Under the pieces are notes generated by a model. The model was not told where the DNA came from. It saw only the letters and a list, made by a program, of their open reading frames with translations, and searched no databases. Of a stretch of DNA of 64,000 bases, positions 53,646-63,812 are shown one piece after another (the stretch's first letter is position 1; the number at the start of each line of letters is the position of its first letter). The translations under genes were made by a program, and so were the position numbers. The DNA is from Oceanobacillus sp. Castelsardo (GTDB taxonomy: Bacteria; Bacillota; Bacilli; Bacillales; Amphibacillaceae): positions 269,292 to 333,291 of the forward strand of contig NZ_LYCS01000004.1 of NCBI RefSeq assembly GCF_001659985.1, written 5' to 3'.

Positions 53646-53930
53646 ATGACACTAAATACAAATCATTTATTAACATTATTACATGATATTCTTGATGAGC
53701 AATGTGTAGATTGTTGTGCTGAAGTATCAGAATATCAGCAGATTAAACGATTAGTAAAAAATATGATGGCAAAAAATGAAATAACAGATGACCAACTACT
53801 ACAGTTACTTCCTGAGATCTATAATTATGGAATGCAAGGTGAAAACACAAATAATGTAGAAGATCACATTACAGCTAATAAAGAAAATTTAGAAACTTGG
53901 ATGAGTGCAATACAAAATACAACTTTATAG
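53646..53930 (+). CDS. ytzH: YtzH-like protein
   Basis: 94 residues from the ATG at 53646 (GAGGTGA seven bases upstream; the GTG at 53637 overlaps it). Helical, with the CVDCCAEVSEY motif (22-32) seen in YtzH. No known function. The position between trmB and ytmP agrees with B. subtilis. Confidence 0.85.
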   Translation: MTLNTNHLLTLLHDILDEQCVDCCAEVSEYQQIKRLVKNMMAKNEITDDQLLQLLPEIYNYGMQGENTNNVEDHITANKENLETWMSAIQNTTL

Positions 53931-53948
53931 CATGTGTTAAACAATCAT

Positions 53949-54761
53949 TTATATCATTTTTTCCACTTGATCGTTTAATCCCTTTAAATCCCGCAATCTT
54001 TCCATCACTTTTGCGGGCTCTTTTCTTCTTAAATGCCATATTAAGTAATGTAAACTGTCATGAATTAAATACCAGTACATTCTTTCTAATATATTATCAT
54101 CTTTCTCGATTCCATAGTTTTTTAACCAATTGCGCCATTTATCTTTAGGTATATACCACTTTAATATTAAACCAAAATCAGAAGCGGGATCAGCAATAGT
54201 TGCATTATCCCAGTCTATCAAATACAAGCTTCCATTTTTAGACATTAATAAGTTGTTATGATTAAGGTCATTGTGACATACAACAAGTTTTTGACCTCTT
54301 GTTTTCGGTAATAATATTTCAAGGTGTTTTAAGGCAATTTGAACATCTACATTGTCTTTTAGTAAATCCAACTGAGAAAGTTGTTTATTAATTGTTTGGA
54401 ATATATCATCTGAAGTTAAAGGTGTAATCCCAATTCTCATTAACATATCTAGTAATTCAGTGGAATGGTGAATTTTGTGTAAAAGGCTAGCTACCTTTTC
54501 ATCCTTCATATCATCTGGTTTTAATTCTCGTCCTTCCAACCATTCTTGTGCAGTTATGACATCACCATTTTCCATTCGTCTCGTCCACACAAGCTTGGGA
54601 ACAATTCCTTCTGCGGATAAAACAGCTAAAAACGGAGAAGAATTACGTTTTAGAAATAACTGTTTATCATCTTTTTTAGCAAAGAAGGCTTCACCGGTTA
54701 AACCACCTGCTGTTGTTAACTTCCAGCCATCTCCTAATGCTTGTTCAATCCATTCCAACAT
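53949..54761 (-). CDS. ytmP: YtmP phosphotransferase/kinase-like protein
   Basis: About 270 residues from the ATG at 54761; the frame extends to 54800 but the extra 13 residues lack family support. Aminoglycoside/choline kinase fold: FLKRNSSPFLAVLSAEGIVP, the Brenner motif VVCHNDLNHNNLL and metal-binding LIDWDNATIADP. Substrate unknown, a small-molecule kinase is expected. Part of the conserved yt- block, converging on ytzH. Confidence 0.85.
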   Translation of the reverse strand: MLEWIEQALGDGWKLTTAGGLTGEAFFAKKDDKQLFLKRNSSPFLAVLSAEGIVPKLVWTRRMENGDVITAQEWLEGRELKPDDMKDEKVASLLHKIHHSTELLDMLMRIGITPLTSDDIFQTINKQLSQLDLLKDNVDVQIALKHLEILLPKTRGQKLVVCHNDLNHNNLLMSKNGSLYLIDWDNATIADPASDFGLILKWYIPKDKWRNWLKNYGIEKDDNILERMYWYLIHDSLHYLIWHLRRKEPAKVMERLRDLKGLNDQVEKMI

Positions 54762-54935
54762 GTTGTATTCACATCTTTCAAAAATAGCATTTCTTTTCAT
54801 ATTTTATAGGTATAAAATCTAAATTACAACCATTTCATGCGATTTTTATTCATTTTGTTGATTTTTTGTATTGTTTTATCGAAATTTCAGCAAACAATAT
54901 ATCAGTTTTACTAATTTTACGAAACTTTATCTCCC

Positions 54936-55883
54936 TCATAAATCCTCCAGATCACCAATCGTTTGGATACTAATATCATCGTCCCATTCTGGCCGCTGAA
55001 CAGAGGTAGATTGACAATGACGCAATAAAGCCTCGGCAGCTTTTAATTGATTACTTTTTAATGTTGATATTAATTTACGCCTATCATGAAACCAAGTAGG
55101 ATATTCTTTCTTTCCAACTATTTTAGTTTGATACGGTTCATTTGTAAAAAGAATTGAATTTGTACGTGATATAACCGTCTTATAAACTGGAAATTCTATC
55201 TCATGCATGAGTAATATACTTTTAATAATCTGTTCTGTACGCTTCAAAGCAATATTTGGATTTAAAATTTTAAAAGTCTCATTATTCCTTTCGACCGTCC
55301 AAACTCTTTCATTTCCTGCCATAATAACAGCTTGATCGTCTTCTTCTATAAAGTATAAAATCTCTATACCTATTGGGGAGACTAATAAAATTTCACTGTC
55401 AATAGGAACATCTTTCACATTAAAAACAGGGGTATACATTAGTAAATAAGTATCCGGAAAGCGTTGTAAAAGATACTTTAATAATGGATCCGTATAATAC
55501 TTTTTATGAACATAAGAAATACGATTCACTGTTGATGTAGCCCATTTCAATTGAAAGTTTAATATTTTGTCTAAAAAGTAATGCTTTAATTCCTCTTCTG
55601 TTTCTGGTAATTCGGTTAATTTCTGTTTTGGATTAGCTTCATTTTCTTGTTCTTGATTGGTCTCTTTTTTTATAAATGCTTTCCATTTTGCAAACTTTGA
55701 TGGACGTTCAACTTCAATATAATCATCAAATTCTATATCAGGTGTGTACGTAACAGGATTTGACCACATCTCATATAACTTTTTCCAATTTTGTTTCTTA
55801 ACGCGAATAAATTGTGTTGGGTATCTATATAGATCCCATTCATAACGGGAAATATAGTCTTTTAACTTTATCAATTGTGCCAT
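54936..55883 (-). CDS. NERD-domain protein YtlQ-like
   Basis: 315 residues from the ATG at 55883 (AGGAGGGG eight bases upstream). N-terminal basic part, an acidic/Gln linker (80-105), then a domain with ILLVSPIGIEILYFIEEDD and LMHEIEFPVYKTVISRTN like the NERD nuclease-related fold. Position next to thpR agrees with B. subtilis ytlQ. Function unknown. Confidence 0.7.
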   Translation of the reverse strand: MAQLIKLKDYISRYEWDLYRYPTQFIRVKKQNWKKLYEMWSNPVTYTPDIEFDDYIEVERPSKFAKWKAFIKKETNQEQENEANPKQKLTELPETEEELKHYFLDKILNFQLKWATSTVNRISYVHKKYYTDPLLKYLLQRFPDTYLLMYTPVFNVKDVPIDSEILLVSPIGIEILYFIEEDDQAVIMAGNERVWTVERNNETFKILNPNIALKRTEQIIKSILLMHEIEFPVYKTVISRTNSILFTNEPYQTKIVGKKEYPTWFHDRRKLISTLKSNQLKAAEALLRHCQSTSVQRPEWDDDISIQTIGDLEDL

Positions 55884-55924
55884 CTTCTCCACCCCTCCTT
55901 CTTCTTTTTTATTTCTATCACAGT

Positions 55925-56491
55925 TTAACGTAATTTAAATTTCCTAACCGGTTCGTATTTTGGTTTTCGATTTGGATGTATCTGATACAATGTTATTTCA
56001 CTAACATACAAAGAAGCTTGTAAAGTATATTCTTTCTTCCATTTTTCCACAACCTCTTTATATGAAAGACTAGTTTTACCGTTCCATTTTTTTGCTAACG
56101 TAATATGAGGACTATAATTCCTATTTTCTTTAGGAAAACCAACTTCTAATGCGGCTAATTCAACAGTCTGTTGAACTTTATTTAATGGCTCCACCCTTTC
56201 CACTCCAGCCCATAGGACACGTGGATTTATTGGATTACCAAACGTACCTAATGTACCAACTTTCATACTAAAAGCAGATAGTTCTTCTACTTGCTTTAAA
56301 CGAGCTGTTAGTTCATCTAATTTTTCATCATCTACCGCCCCTAAGAATTTCAGTGTTATATGCAAATCTTTTTTGTTATACCACTGTTTATAAGGTAATT
56401 CACCTTGTAGCTTATTTTGCCATGAAGCGAAAGTATCTTGTAATTTCTGGGAAAGTTGAATAGCAATGAAATAATGTGGGATTTGGCCCAT
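55925..56491 (-). CDS. thpR: RNA 2',3'-cyclic phosphodiesterase ThpR
   Basis: 188 residues of the 2H phosphoesterase family with both HxTx motifs, HITLKFLG (near 47) and HITLAKKW (near 130). It hydrolyses 2',3'-cyclic phosphates or acts as a 2'-5' RNA ligase. Equivalent to YtlP of B. subtilis. AGGAGGAAG precedes the ATG. It follows the pseudouridine synthase gene by 10 bp, so it is co-transcribed. Confidence 0.9.
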   Translation of the reverse strand: MGQIPHYFIAIQLSQKLQDTFASWQNKLQGELPYKQWYNKKDLHITLKFLGAVDDEKLDELTARLKQVEELSAFSMKVGTLGTFGNPINPRVLWAGVERVEPLNKVQQTVELAALEVGFPKENRNYSPHITLAKKWNGKTSLSYKEVVEKWKKEYTLQASLYVSEITLYQIHPNRKPKYEPVRKFKLR

Positions 56492-56501
56492 TTTCTTCCT
56501 C

Positions 56502-57215
56502 CTAATTAAGCTTTTGACAATATGTTAGCTCCTCCTCATTTAATTCCCGGTACGTACCTAAAGCTAACATTTCGTCTAGCTTAAGTTTTCCCATCTGGAG
56601 TCTTTTTAAATAGACCACTTTCTTCCCTACCGCTTCAAACATTCTTTTTACTTGATGGAATTTCCCTTCTGTTATGGTAATCTCTATTTCCGAAACTTCA
56701 TTACTTTGAAGTATGTCAAGTCGAGCAGGTTTACATTGATATCCATCATCTATAACGATTCCTTTTTTAAAAGCTTCCACGTCCGACTTAGTAACGATGC
56801 CTTGTATTTTTGCATAATAAGTCTTCCCTACTTCTTTTTTCGGAGAAGTCAAACGATGGCCTAGCTCCCCATCATTCGTTATTAATAGTAAGCCTTCCGT
56901 ATCCTTGTCCAGCCTTCCTACTGGAAATGGTTCAAATAATTGATGTTCTTTCGTTAATAGATCGATAACTGTTTTTTCTTTTTGATCAACGGTAGCTGAT
57001 ATAACTCCTGGTGGTTTATTCATCATCAGATAAATATATTTCTTATATACGACTTGTTTCCCATCTACCACTACTTTGTCCATCTCTGGATTAACATGTT
57101 TGCTACCATCTTTAGCTACTACCCCATTAACGAATACTTGTTTTTTCTTTAGTAGGCTTTTTACATCTTTTCTACTACCAAAACCCATATTAGCTAATAA
57201 CTTATCTAAACGCAT
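56502..57215 (-). CDS. 16S rRNA pseudouridine synthase (RsuA/RluB family)
   Basis: 237 residues from the ATG at 57215 (GGGTGA seven bases upstream). S4 RNA-binding domain (1-60, MRLDKLLANMGFGSRKDVK) and a catalytic domain with GRLDKDTEGLLLITNDG (catalytic Asp near 100) and EGKFHQVKRMF. Probably modifies U516 of 16S rRNA. In B. subtilis the equivalent gene is ytzG. Upstream of thpR in the same operon. Confidence 0.88.
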   Translation of the reverse strand: MRLDKLLANMGFGSRKDVKSLLKKKQVFVNGVVAKDGSKHVNPEMDKVVVDGKQVVYKKYIYLMMNKPPGVISATVDQKEKTVIDLLTKEHQLFEPFPVGRLDKDTEGLLLITNDGELGHRLTSPKKEVGKTYYAKIQGIVTKSDVEAFKKGIVIDDGYQCKPARLDILQSNEVSEIEITITEGKFHQVKRMFEAVGKKVVYLKRLQMGKLKLDEMLALGTYRELNEEELTYCQKLN

Positions 57216-57340
57216 TGTACATTCACCCATCTTTCTACGTCTTTAACTGGCCGTATTCCCCTACGTAAATCGAAAAGCAAAATTTAAGTGGGGATTAACA
57301 GTCAGAGGAGAAATATAGCCTTCTAACAAATTTTTTAACT

Positions 57341-58957
57341 TTATCTATTTCGTTTTCTTCTAATTAAATCGATTGAAACACGTTTACCTAAAATTCGTTC
57401 AAGTAATGTAGATGTTTGGGCAAGATATAAATAAACTCCACCACCAACCATTACTCCGACCATTAGATGAATGATAACATTTATACGGGTTTCCGCTGGA
57501 ATAATAAATTCTAGAACTAATTTCACAATCCAAACAGCAATTGCCATAATGGATGTAAAAATTAGAATAAGTAAAGTACGTTTGAAAAGCTGCATATAAC
57601 TAAAATGTATCGATTTTTTAATATGGATCAAATTAAGAAAAACGGCTATTCCAGAGGCTAAAGCTGTTCCAAATATTGCCCCTTTCGCTCCAAACCAGTG
57701 AATGAGTTGAGCGTTTAATAATATTTTCACAAGTAAACCTGCTAACAAACTAACTACTGCAAAACGTTGTTCATTAATCCCTTGTAAAATAGCGGCACTT
57801 ACACTAAATAAACCAAACAATAAAACTACTGGGGAATACCAAGCTAATAGTGGACCTGCAATATCATTCAGTCCATATAAAGCTCCATATGTTTCGTTAG
57901 ATAAAATCGCCATTCCAACTGCAGCAGGAATAACAAGCACAAATACAATCTGTAATGCTTGATTGATTTGATTGTTTAAAAGTTCTCGATTATTTTGCGT
58001 AAAAGACTTTGTTAAAGTAGGTAATAAGGATAAAGATAGTCCTGTTGCTATCGTCATCGGGATGATTACAATCTTATGCCCGTAATAATTAATAACAGCA
58101 TAAGCTAATTCCCATATTTCCTCTAACCCTGCAGCAACCATAGCTCTTTCAAATGTAAACTGGTCTACCAATTGATATAGCGGAATAGCTAACCCTACTA
58201 ATATAAAAGGTCCAGCATATCGGAATAATTCCACTAACAATTCTTTTGTTGAAACATCATAAGACTTTTGTTGCATTTGTAACTTCTCATTAATGGAAGG
58301 TTTTGTTTTCTTCCAATAAATAAATAAAACAATACAAGATGCTAAGGCACCAATAAATGCAGCAAAAGTAGAAAAACCAACTGCTGCAACAACAGACCCG
58401 CCCATTACTTTAATAATGACGAATGCACCAACTAAAATAAATAAAATCCTAATAATTTGTTCAATCACTTGGGAAATAGCTGTCGGCTTCATCGTTTCAT
58501 AACCTTGAAAAAAACCTCGGGAAATACTCATAACAGGGATGATGAGTAGGGCGAAACTTACCATTTTTGTAACAAAGGTAACATCCTCAACTGTAATACC
58601 AACAGGATCATCGCTTGTAATCATCCAGTGCGCAAGCCACTCTGCACTGAAAAACAACACTAAAAAAGCGACAATACCTGTTATCGCCATGATTTTACTT
58701 GCTATTCTGAACATTTTAAAGCCTGTTTCAAAATCCCCTAATGAATTATATTTAGAAACAAACTTAGAAACAGCCACAGGAATTCCAACTGTAGAAAGAC
58801 TAATAAAAATACTATAAGGTGTGTATGCAAAACTAAATAACGTCCCACCAGTTTCACCTACTAAAGCATTAAATGGGATAACGTAGATCATCCCTAAAAA
58901 CTTAGATAAAAAAGATGCTAGCGTTAAAATAAATGCACCTTTTACTATATTCGACAT
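57341..58957 (-). CDS. ytgP: Lipid II flippase-type MurJ (YtgP)
   Basis: 538 residues with 14 membrane helices, MATE/MOP superfamily; starts MSNIVKGAFILTLASFLSKFLGMIYVIPF. YtgP is the Bacillus MurJ that flips lipid II for cell wall synthesis, with Amj as a backup. No catalytic motif beyond conserved charged residues. Single gene; the upstream gap to ytfP holds repeat copy 2. Confidence 0.9.
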   Translation of the reverse strand: MSNIVKGAFILTLASFLSKFLGMIYVIPFNALVGETGGTLFSFAYTPYSIFISLSTVGIPVAVSKFVSKYNSLGDFETGFKMFRIASKIMAITGIVAFLVLFFSAEWLAHWMITSDDPVGITVEDVTFVTKMVSFALLIIPVMSISRGFFQGYETMKPTAISQVIEQIIRILFILVGAFVIIKVMGGSVVAAVGFSTFAAFIGALASCIVLFIYWKKTKPSINEKLQMQQKSYDVSTKELLVELFRYAGPFILVGLAIPLYQLVDQFTFERAMVAAGLEEIWELAYAVINYYGHKIVIIPMTIATGLSLSLLPTLTKSFTQNNRELLNNQINQALQIVFVLVIPAAVGMAILSNETYGALYGLNDIAGPLLAWYSPVVLLFGLFSVSAAILQGINEQRFAVVSLLAGLLVKILLNAQLIHWFGAKGAIFGTALASGIAVFLNLIHIKKSIHFSYMQLFKRTLLILIFTSIMAIAVWIVKLVLEFIIPAETRINVIIHLMVGVMVGGGVYLYLAQTSTLLERILGKRVSIDLIRRKRNR

Positions 58958-58991
58958 ATTTTCACCTTGATTCTCATTTTTCTATATGAAG

Positions 58992-59160
58992 TTGTTCAAA
59001 AGTCCTGTAAAAATAACACTTCAGTATGATAGATCTCCGATTAAGTTCAATCACGCCTTGAAAAAGAAAAGCACTTCTTCTGTATACAACATCGAGAAGC
59101 GTTGAAATAGAATATTACGACTTTAGCTAACTTGGTCCTTTTTATCCACCTTTTGAACAA
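58992..59160. repeat. Dispersed element with terminal inverted repeats, copy 2
   Basis: Perfect 11-bp terminal inverted repeats TTGTTCAAAAG (58992-59002) and CTTTTGAACAA (59150-59160). Inner motifs AACACTTC on the left and TTTAGCTAACTTGGTCC on the right match the ends of the element at 2163-2430, while the interior differs and is shorter. No coding capacity. It fills part of the 426-bp ytgP-ytfP gap. The rest of the gap (59161-59383) is AT-rich promoter space for ytfP with no other feature. Confidence 0.7.
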
Positions 59161-59383
59161 GCATAATAAACTAGAGTACACATATACACGTTATTTTACC
59201 ACATTCCATAGTTGATAGATAACGTTACAACGTAAACTTTAAAAGATTTTTCTAGATTCTTCGATAATTATTTTCGAGTAATCCTAAATTTTAAGGAGTT
59301 TTCGCGTCTATTTCTTAACACAGCAAGTTGGAATTGAGTTACTACATATGTAAATGGTATGATACTACCGAAAGGAATGAAAA

Positions 59384-60655
59384 ATGTTGAATTATGATGT
59401 CATAGTTATCGGGGGCGGTCCTTCGGGATTAATGGCCGCCATTGCAGCAGCGGAACATGGTGCTAAAACAATGTTAATTGAAAAAGGAAAAAAGTTGGGA
59501 AAGAAATTAGCTATTTCAGGTGGTGGAAGATGTAATGTTACCAATCGCCTGCCCCAAGAAGAAGTTATTAAACATATACCAGGGAATGGAAAATTTTTAT
59601 ATAGTGCATTCTCTATATTTAATAATTACGATATCATTGATTTTTTTGAAGGTATGGGTGTAACTCTGAAGGAAGAAGACCATGGAAGAATGTTTCCGAA
59701 GTCTAATTCCGCTAAATCCGTAGTTGATGCCCTAATAAATAAAATGGCAGAACTAAAGGTAGAAGTAATATTAAATTCCCCAGTAGAAGCTATTCATTTT
59801 GATCAAAATGAACATACCGTCATTTTAAAAGAAAATGGTCACAAAATAACAACAAAATCAGTAGTCATTGCTGTTGGCGGAAAAGCCGTACCCCACACAG
59901 GTTCAACAGGCGACGGTTATGCTTGGGCAAAAAAAGCCGGGCATACTATAACAGAACTATACCCAACAGAAGTAGCATTAAAATCAAACGAAGAATTTAT
60001 TAAAAATAAAGTATTACAAGGTTTATCTTTAAGAGATATTGAACTGTCCGTTTTAAATAAACGGAATAAACCAATCATCACGCATCGTATGGATATGATA
60101 TTTACACATTTTGGTATTTCAGGTCCTGCAACATTGAGATGTTCTCAATTCGTCGTGAAAGAACTAATGCGTGGTAGAGAGCAAGTTACTATGGTTCTTG
60201 ATGCTTTACCCGATGAACATGAGGAAAAATTGATTCAAAATATTACTAAAACGATTAATGACAATCCAAAAAAAGCATTTAAAAATACGATAAAAGGAAT
60301 TGTTCCTGAACGATTTTTATCTTTTATCTTACAACAAAACCAAATAAATGATGAACAAAAATGTGCGAATATCTCAAAAGAAAGTATCCGTGCTATCGTA
60401 CATAACATGAAAAATTTTACTTTCTCTGTTTATGGATCGCTCCCTTTAGAAAAGGCATTTGTAACAGGCGGTGGAATCTCAATAAAAGAAATTATTCCAA
60501 ATACAATGAAATCAAAAAAAATGCGTGGTTTATATTTTTGCGGAGAAATATTAGATATCCATGGTTATACCGGTGGATATAATATCACATCAGCTCTTGT
60601 AACAGGAAGACTTGCCGGAATGAACGCCGCCCAGAATTCTAACACAAACTGGTAG
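59384..60655 (+). CDS. ytfP: FAD-dependent flavoprotein YtfP (HI0933-like)
   Basis: 423 residues. FAD motif [16 protein letters not shown] at the N terminus, HI0933 signature [14 protein letters not shown] near 42-55, [16 protein letters not shown] and [10 protein letters not shown] at the C terminus. The family (BaiN/HI0933) includes reductases; the YtfP substrate is unknown. In B. subtilis it neighbours ytgP, as here. Divergent from ytgP. Confidence 0.9.
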   Translation: MLNYDVIVIGGGPSGLMAAIAAAEHGAKTMLIEKGKKLGKKLAISGGGRCNVTNRLPQEEVIKHIPGNGKFLYSAFSIFNNYDIIDFFEGMGVTLKEEDHGRMFPKSNSAKSVVDALINKMAELKVEVILNSPVEAIHFDQNEHTVILKENGHKITTKSVVIAVGGKAVPHTGSTGDGYAWAKKAGHTITELYPTEVALKSNEEFIKNKVLQGLSLRDIELSVLNKRNKPIITHRMDMIFTHFGISGPATLRCSQFVVKELMRGREQVTMVLDALPDEHEEKLIQNITKTINDNPKKAFKNTIKGIVPERFLSFILQQNQINDEQKCANISKESIRAIVHNMKNFTFSVYGSLPLEKAFVTGGGISIKEIIPNTMKSKKMRGLYFCGEILDIHGYTGGYNITSALVTGRLAGMNAAQNSNTNW

Positions 60656-60731
60656 ATGATACCTAGCATGAACACTCGATTCTATCACAAGATAATACTG
60701 TCTTGACTAATATCTTGAAAGGGTGATAAGG

Positions 60732-60908
60732 ATGCAAATGAATAATCAAAATTGGTTACCAATTATAGCATCTGTTGGCATAGGAGCTGCAACTTATTAC
60801 ACAATGACCAAGAAAAATCAAGGTTTAGGTCAAACGGTACAAAAAGTACTACCATTTGTCTCTGCTATGAGCGGCATGGGTGGAAATCAACAACAAATGC
60901 ATCATTAA
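60732..60908 (+). CDS. Small membrane-anchored protein
   Basis: 58 residues from the ATG at 60732 (AAAGGGTGA upstream). One hydrophobic helix (WLPIIASVGIGAATYYTM) and a Gln/Gly/Met tail. Layout resembles the DUF3918-like protein at 50179. Function unknown. It ends in a strong terminator. Confidence 0.65.
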   Translation: MQMNNQNWLPIIASVGIGAATYYTMTKKNQGLGQTVQKVLPFVSAMSGMGGNQQQMHH

Positions 60909-60910
60909 TG

Positions 60911-60940
60911 AAAAGCACGCCTTATTATGGCGTGCTTTTT
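60911..60940 (+). terminator. Terminator after the small membrane protein gene
   Basis: AAAAGCACGCC - 7-base loop - GGCGTGCTTTTT, perfect 11-bp stem with T5. Confidence 0.92.
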
Positions 60941-61017
60941 CATTATATATCTATGCATTTGTCGAACTATGTAGTAAAATAAAAAAAGTATGTATTAAAA
61001 AATAAGGAGAGTTACTT

Positions 61018-62193
61018 TTGAAACGTATCGGACTTTTAACACGTATAATTATCGCTATTGTTTTAGGTATCCTTATAGGTTCATTTGCAAATGAATTTTT
61101 TATTCGTTTGTTTGCAACATTTAATGGATTATTTGGCAACTTTTTAAGTTTCATCATACCTTTTATTATAATTGGTTTCATTACCCCAGGAATCGGCACA
61201 ATGGGTCGGGGTGCTGGGAAATTATTAGGGATGAGTGCTTTTTTTGCTTACTTTTCAACAGTCATTGCCGGGTTATTCGCCTTTTTCGTAGCAAAAGGCT
61301 TATACCCTACACTACTTAACAACCAATCCCTTAAGGCTTTTACAGATCCATCTGAAGGATTAAGTCAGCCATTTTTAACGGTTGAAATGCCAGCACCAAT
61401 GGAAGTTATGACGGCACTTCTTTTGTCTTTCATCCTTGGAATTGGATTAGCAGCTATCAAACAAGACACCCTTCTTAAAACGATGATTGAATTTAAAGAA
61501 ATCGTTCAATTAGTAATTGAGAAATTCATTATCCCACTCTTACCTATTCATATTTTTGGGATATTCGCTAATATGACTCATACTGGTCAAGTGGCTGTTA
61601 TACTGAGTGTATTTATAAAAGTATTTGTTATGATTATCATACTTCACATATTATATTTAATTTTCCAATATACAGTTGCTGGTTCTCTAAGTAAACAGAA
61701 TCCTTTTAAAATGTTAAAAACGATGTCACCGGCTTACTTTACTGCATTAGGAACTCAATCGTCAGCAGCAACAATACCAGTTACACTTAAACATGCAAAG
61801 AAGCTTAAAGCAGATGATAATATAGTTGATTTTACAGTTCCCTTATTTGCTACTATTCATTTATCCGGAAGTACAATTACAATTGTTAGTTGTTCCTTAG
61901 CTGTATTATTCCTTCAGGGACAGGTTGAAACTTTGAGTGCTTATTTTCCATTTATTTTAATGCTAGGTATTACAATGGTTGCAGCACCCGGTATTCCAGG
62001 TGGAGCTGTTATGGCTGCTATAGGTCTTCTTGAAAGTATGCTTGGTTTCGGACCTACAATGGTTTCATTAATGATTGCTTTATACCTAGCACAAGACAGC
62101 TTTGGCACAGCAACAAACGTTACAGGTGACGGAGCAATTGCGTCCATCGTAAACTCCTTTAATCGTAAAAAGAAAGAGCCAAAAGAAAATTAA
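61018..62193 (+). CDS. Dicarboxylate/amino acid:cation symporter (SDF family)
   Basis: 391 residues from a TTG behind AAGGAGAG. About 8 membrane helices plus re-entrant loops; family motifs GTQSSAATIPVTLK (HP1) and PGIPGGAVMAAIGLLESMLG (HP2), with QDSFGTATNVTGDGA for cation and substrate binding. It takes up glutamate, aspartate, C4-dicarboxylates or similar with Na+/H+. Specificity not readable. Single gene. Confidence 0.87.
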   Translation: MKRIGLLTRIIIAIVLGILIGSFANEFFIRLFATFNGLFGNFLSFIIPFIIIGFITPGIGTMGRGAGKLLGMSAFFAYFSTVIAGLFAFFVAKGLYPTLLNNQSLKAFTDPSEGLSQPFLTVEMPAPMEVMTALLLSFILGIGLAAIKQDTLLKTMIEFKEIVQLVIEKFIIPLLPIHIFGIFANMTHTGQVAVILSVFIKVFVMIIILHILYLIFQYTVAGSLSKQNPFKMLKTMSPAYFTALGTQSSAATIPVTLKHAKKLKADDNIVDFTVPLFATIHLSGSTITIVSCSLAVLFLQGQVETLSAYFPFILMLGITMVAAPGIPGGAVMAAIGLLESMLGFGPTMVSLMIALYLAQDSFGTATNVTGDGAIASIVNSFNRKKKEPKEN

Positions 62194-62247
62194 ACAATAG
62201 TAGCGATAAGTATTGCACCTCCATAGAAGAAAAACTGAATACTAAAT

Positions 62248-62288
62248 AACAAATAGCATACCAGTTTTATCTTGGTATGCTATTTGTT
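62248..62288. terminator. Bidirectional terminator between the symporter and panE-like genes
   Basis: AACAAATAGCATACC - 11-base loop - GGTATGCTATTTGTT, perfect 15-bp stem between converging genes. Confidence 0.9.
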
Positions 62289-62301
62289 CCTTGATATAAC
62301 A

Positions 62302-63228
62302 TTAATTTGGTTTACCATTCTCATACGGCTTTAATATTCCGTAAATGGTCTCAATCACCGGGATTGTAACGTTGTGTTTTTGAGCATAGCGAACCGCTCC
62401 ACCCTGAAGATGTTCCACCTCAATTGGTAATCCTTTTCTCAAATCCTGATGCATAGAAGATGTAGTATCATTTGGATATTGTTTAAATAAACTTATAATT
62501 TTATCAACTTCTTCTCTTGCAAAGATAACACCTTCTTTTTCAGCAATGAGATTCATTTCCAATAAAATATTTTTTAAAACATTAAATGTAGACTCTGAGT
62601 TTATAGTAAATCCTGAAGGTAATTGCGTTGCAGATGTAATGCCAGAAAAAGCAGTAATTAATAAATATTTTCTCCACATCTCTTTTATAATGTTTTCGTC
62701 TAATAATAGATTTGTTTTTACATGTTGATTCATTGAATTTAATTGATTACAAACTTCTATTTGAGACTCATGTCGTGAACCGAATTTAATAGAACTACTA
62801 TTTCCCCCATGAACAACATGACCTTGTTGATTTAATGTAGCAAAAATATATGCGAATCCACCTAATACTTTTTCCTTCCCAACCGCTTGATCTAATTTAT
62901 CGATATGTTCGAAACCATTCAGTAACGGTAACACAAATGCTCCAGTTTGTTCCATAATTATCTTTAACTGTGGAATGACATGTTCTAAATGATATCCTTT
63001 TACCGCTAGGATAATTAGATCAGTATTTTTAACCTCTTTCTCAGATGTATGTAAGGTCAGATTTTTTGTTACAAAATCACCCTCTGGGCTAATTAATTTT
63101 AACCCTTCCTCTTTTAACTGCTTTGCACGTTTTTCTCTAACAAAAAATGATACTGAATGGTTTGCCTCTAACATCCTTCCACCAAAATAAGCACCAACTG
63201 CTCCAGCACCAAACACTAAAACATTCAT
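62302..63228 (-). CDS. 2-dehydropantoate 2-reductase family protein
   Basis: 308 residues. Rossmann motif VFGAGAVGAYFGGRML at the N terminus; ApbA/PanE features VKGYHLEHV, LPLLNGFEHID and WRKYLLITAFSGITSAT. Family members reduce ketopantoate for coenzyme A synthesis; paralogues have other substrates, so PanE activity is probable but not certain. GGGGGATATT precedes the ATG. It is separated from the rRNA operon end by ~260 bp in which I see no gene. Confidence 0.83.
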   Translation of the reverse strand: MNVLVFGAGAVGAYFGGRMLEANHSVSFFVREKRAKQLKEEGLKLISPEGDFVTKNLTLHTSEKEVKNTDLIILAVKGYHLEHVIPQLKIIMEQTGAFVLPLLNGFEHIDKLDQAVGKEKVLGGFAYIFATLNQQGHVVHGGNSSSIKFGSRHESQIEVCNQLNSMNQHVKTNLLLDENIIKEMWRKYLLITAFSGITSATQLPSGFTINSESTFNVLKNILLEMNLIAEKEGVIFAREEVDKIISLFKQYPNDTTSSMHQDLRKGLPIEVEHLQGGAVRYAQKHNVTIPVIETIYGILKPYENGKPN

Positions 63229-63487
63229 AATATCCCCCTTTTTACCCCTCTAATTTTCAATCTTAAATTAATTTTAACATATTCAAACAATAATCTGTCT
63301 ATTTCTGTAAACTAATTCACTACAGATGGTTCAGGGTTGTCACAAGAGAAAGCTCACCCAAACTAAAAATTATAAAACTATTTAATTGTCTAAGACTACC
63401 AATTGACTTAGCTAAGCCCCAGTCATATGAACTTTAGCCGAATCACTGTGAACTTCGAGATTACATAATGGAATAGTTTTTCAACTA

Positions 63488-63521
63488 AAAAAAAAAACAG
63501 AATACATTATTATGTATTCTG
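63488..63521 (-). terminator. Terminator of the rRNA operon
   Basis: CAGAATACAT - 4-base loop - ATGTATTCTG with a run of about ten Ts on the minus side, 11 bases beyond the 5S 3' end. The stretch 63229-63487 to its left holds no recognisable feature. Confidence 0.9.
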
Positions 63522-63532
63522 TCTTCATTATT

Positions 63533-63648
63533 GCCTGGCGGCGTCCTACTCTCGCAGGGGTAACCCCCAACTACCATCGGCGCTGGAGAGCTTAACTTCT
63601 GTGTTCGGTATGGGAACAGGTGTGACCTCTCCGCCATCACTACCAGGC
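63533..63648 (-). rRNA. rrf: 5S ribosomal RNA
   Basis: About 116 nt, read leftward. Characteristic internal segments GAGGTCACACCTGTTCCCAT, CCGAACACAGAAGTTAAGC and AGTAGGACGCCGCC, with complementary ends (GCCTGG at the 5' side, CCAGGC at the 3' side). Ends are accurate to a few bases. It is the last gene of an rrn operon. Confidence 0.96.
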
Positions 63649-63812
63649 CTACACGATGTAGGTCGTTCGGTGTTGTCCACAAATGATTTTCGGTGGGACG
63701 AGTAATCGGAGTCCCAGGACGTGGACGGTTTTAAGTGAACTTCCTTTAATATTTTTCAATTAGGATTTGTATCCTGAAAACTAAATAAGAGTAATCTTGA
63801 CATCGAAAGAAG

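Noticed and set aside
63485..63682. Minus-strand 65-codon frame
   Set aside because: It lies within 5S rRNA and its terminator.
63649..63812. Possible tRNA gene in the 23S-5S spacer
   Set aside because: No cloverleaf arms or TTCGA-type T-loop in the right context could be found; it is an ordinary spacer.
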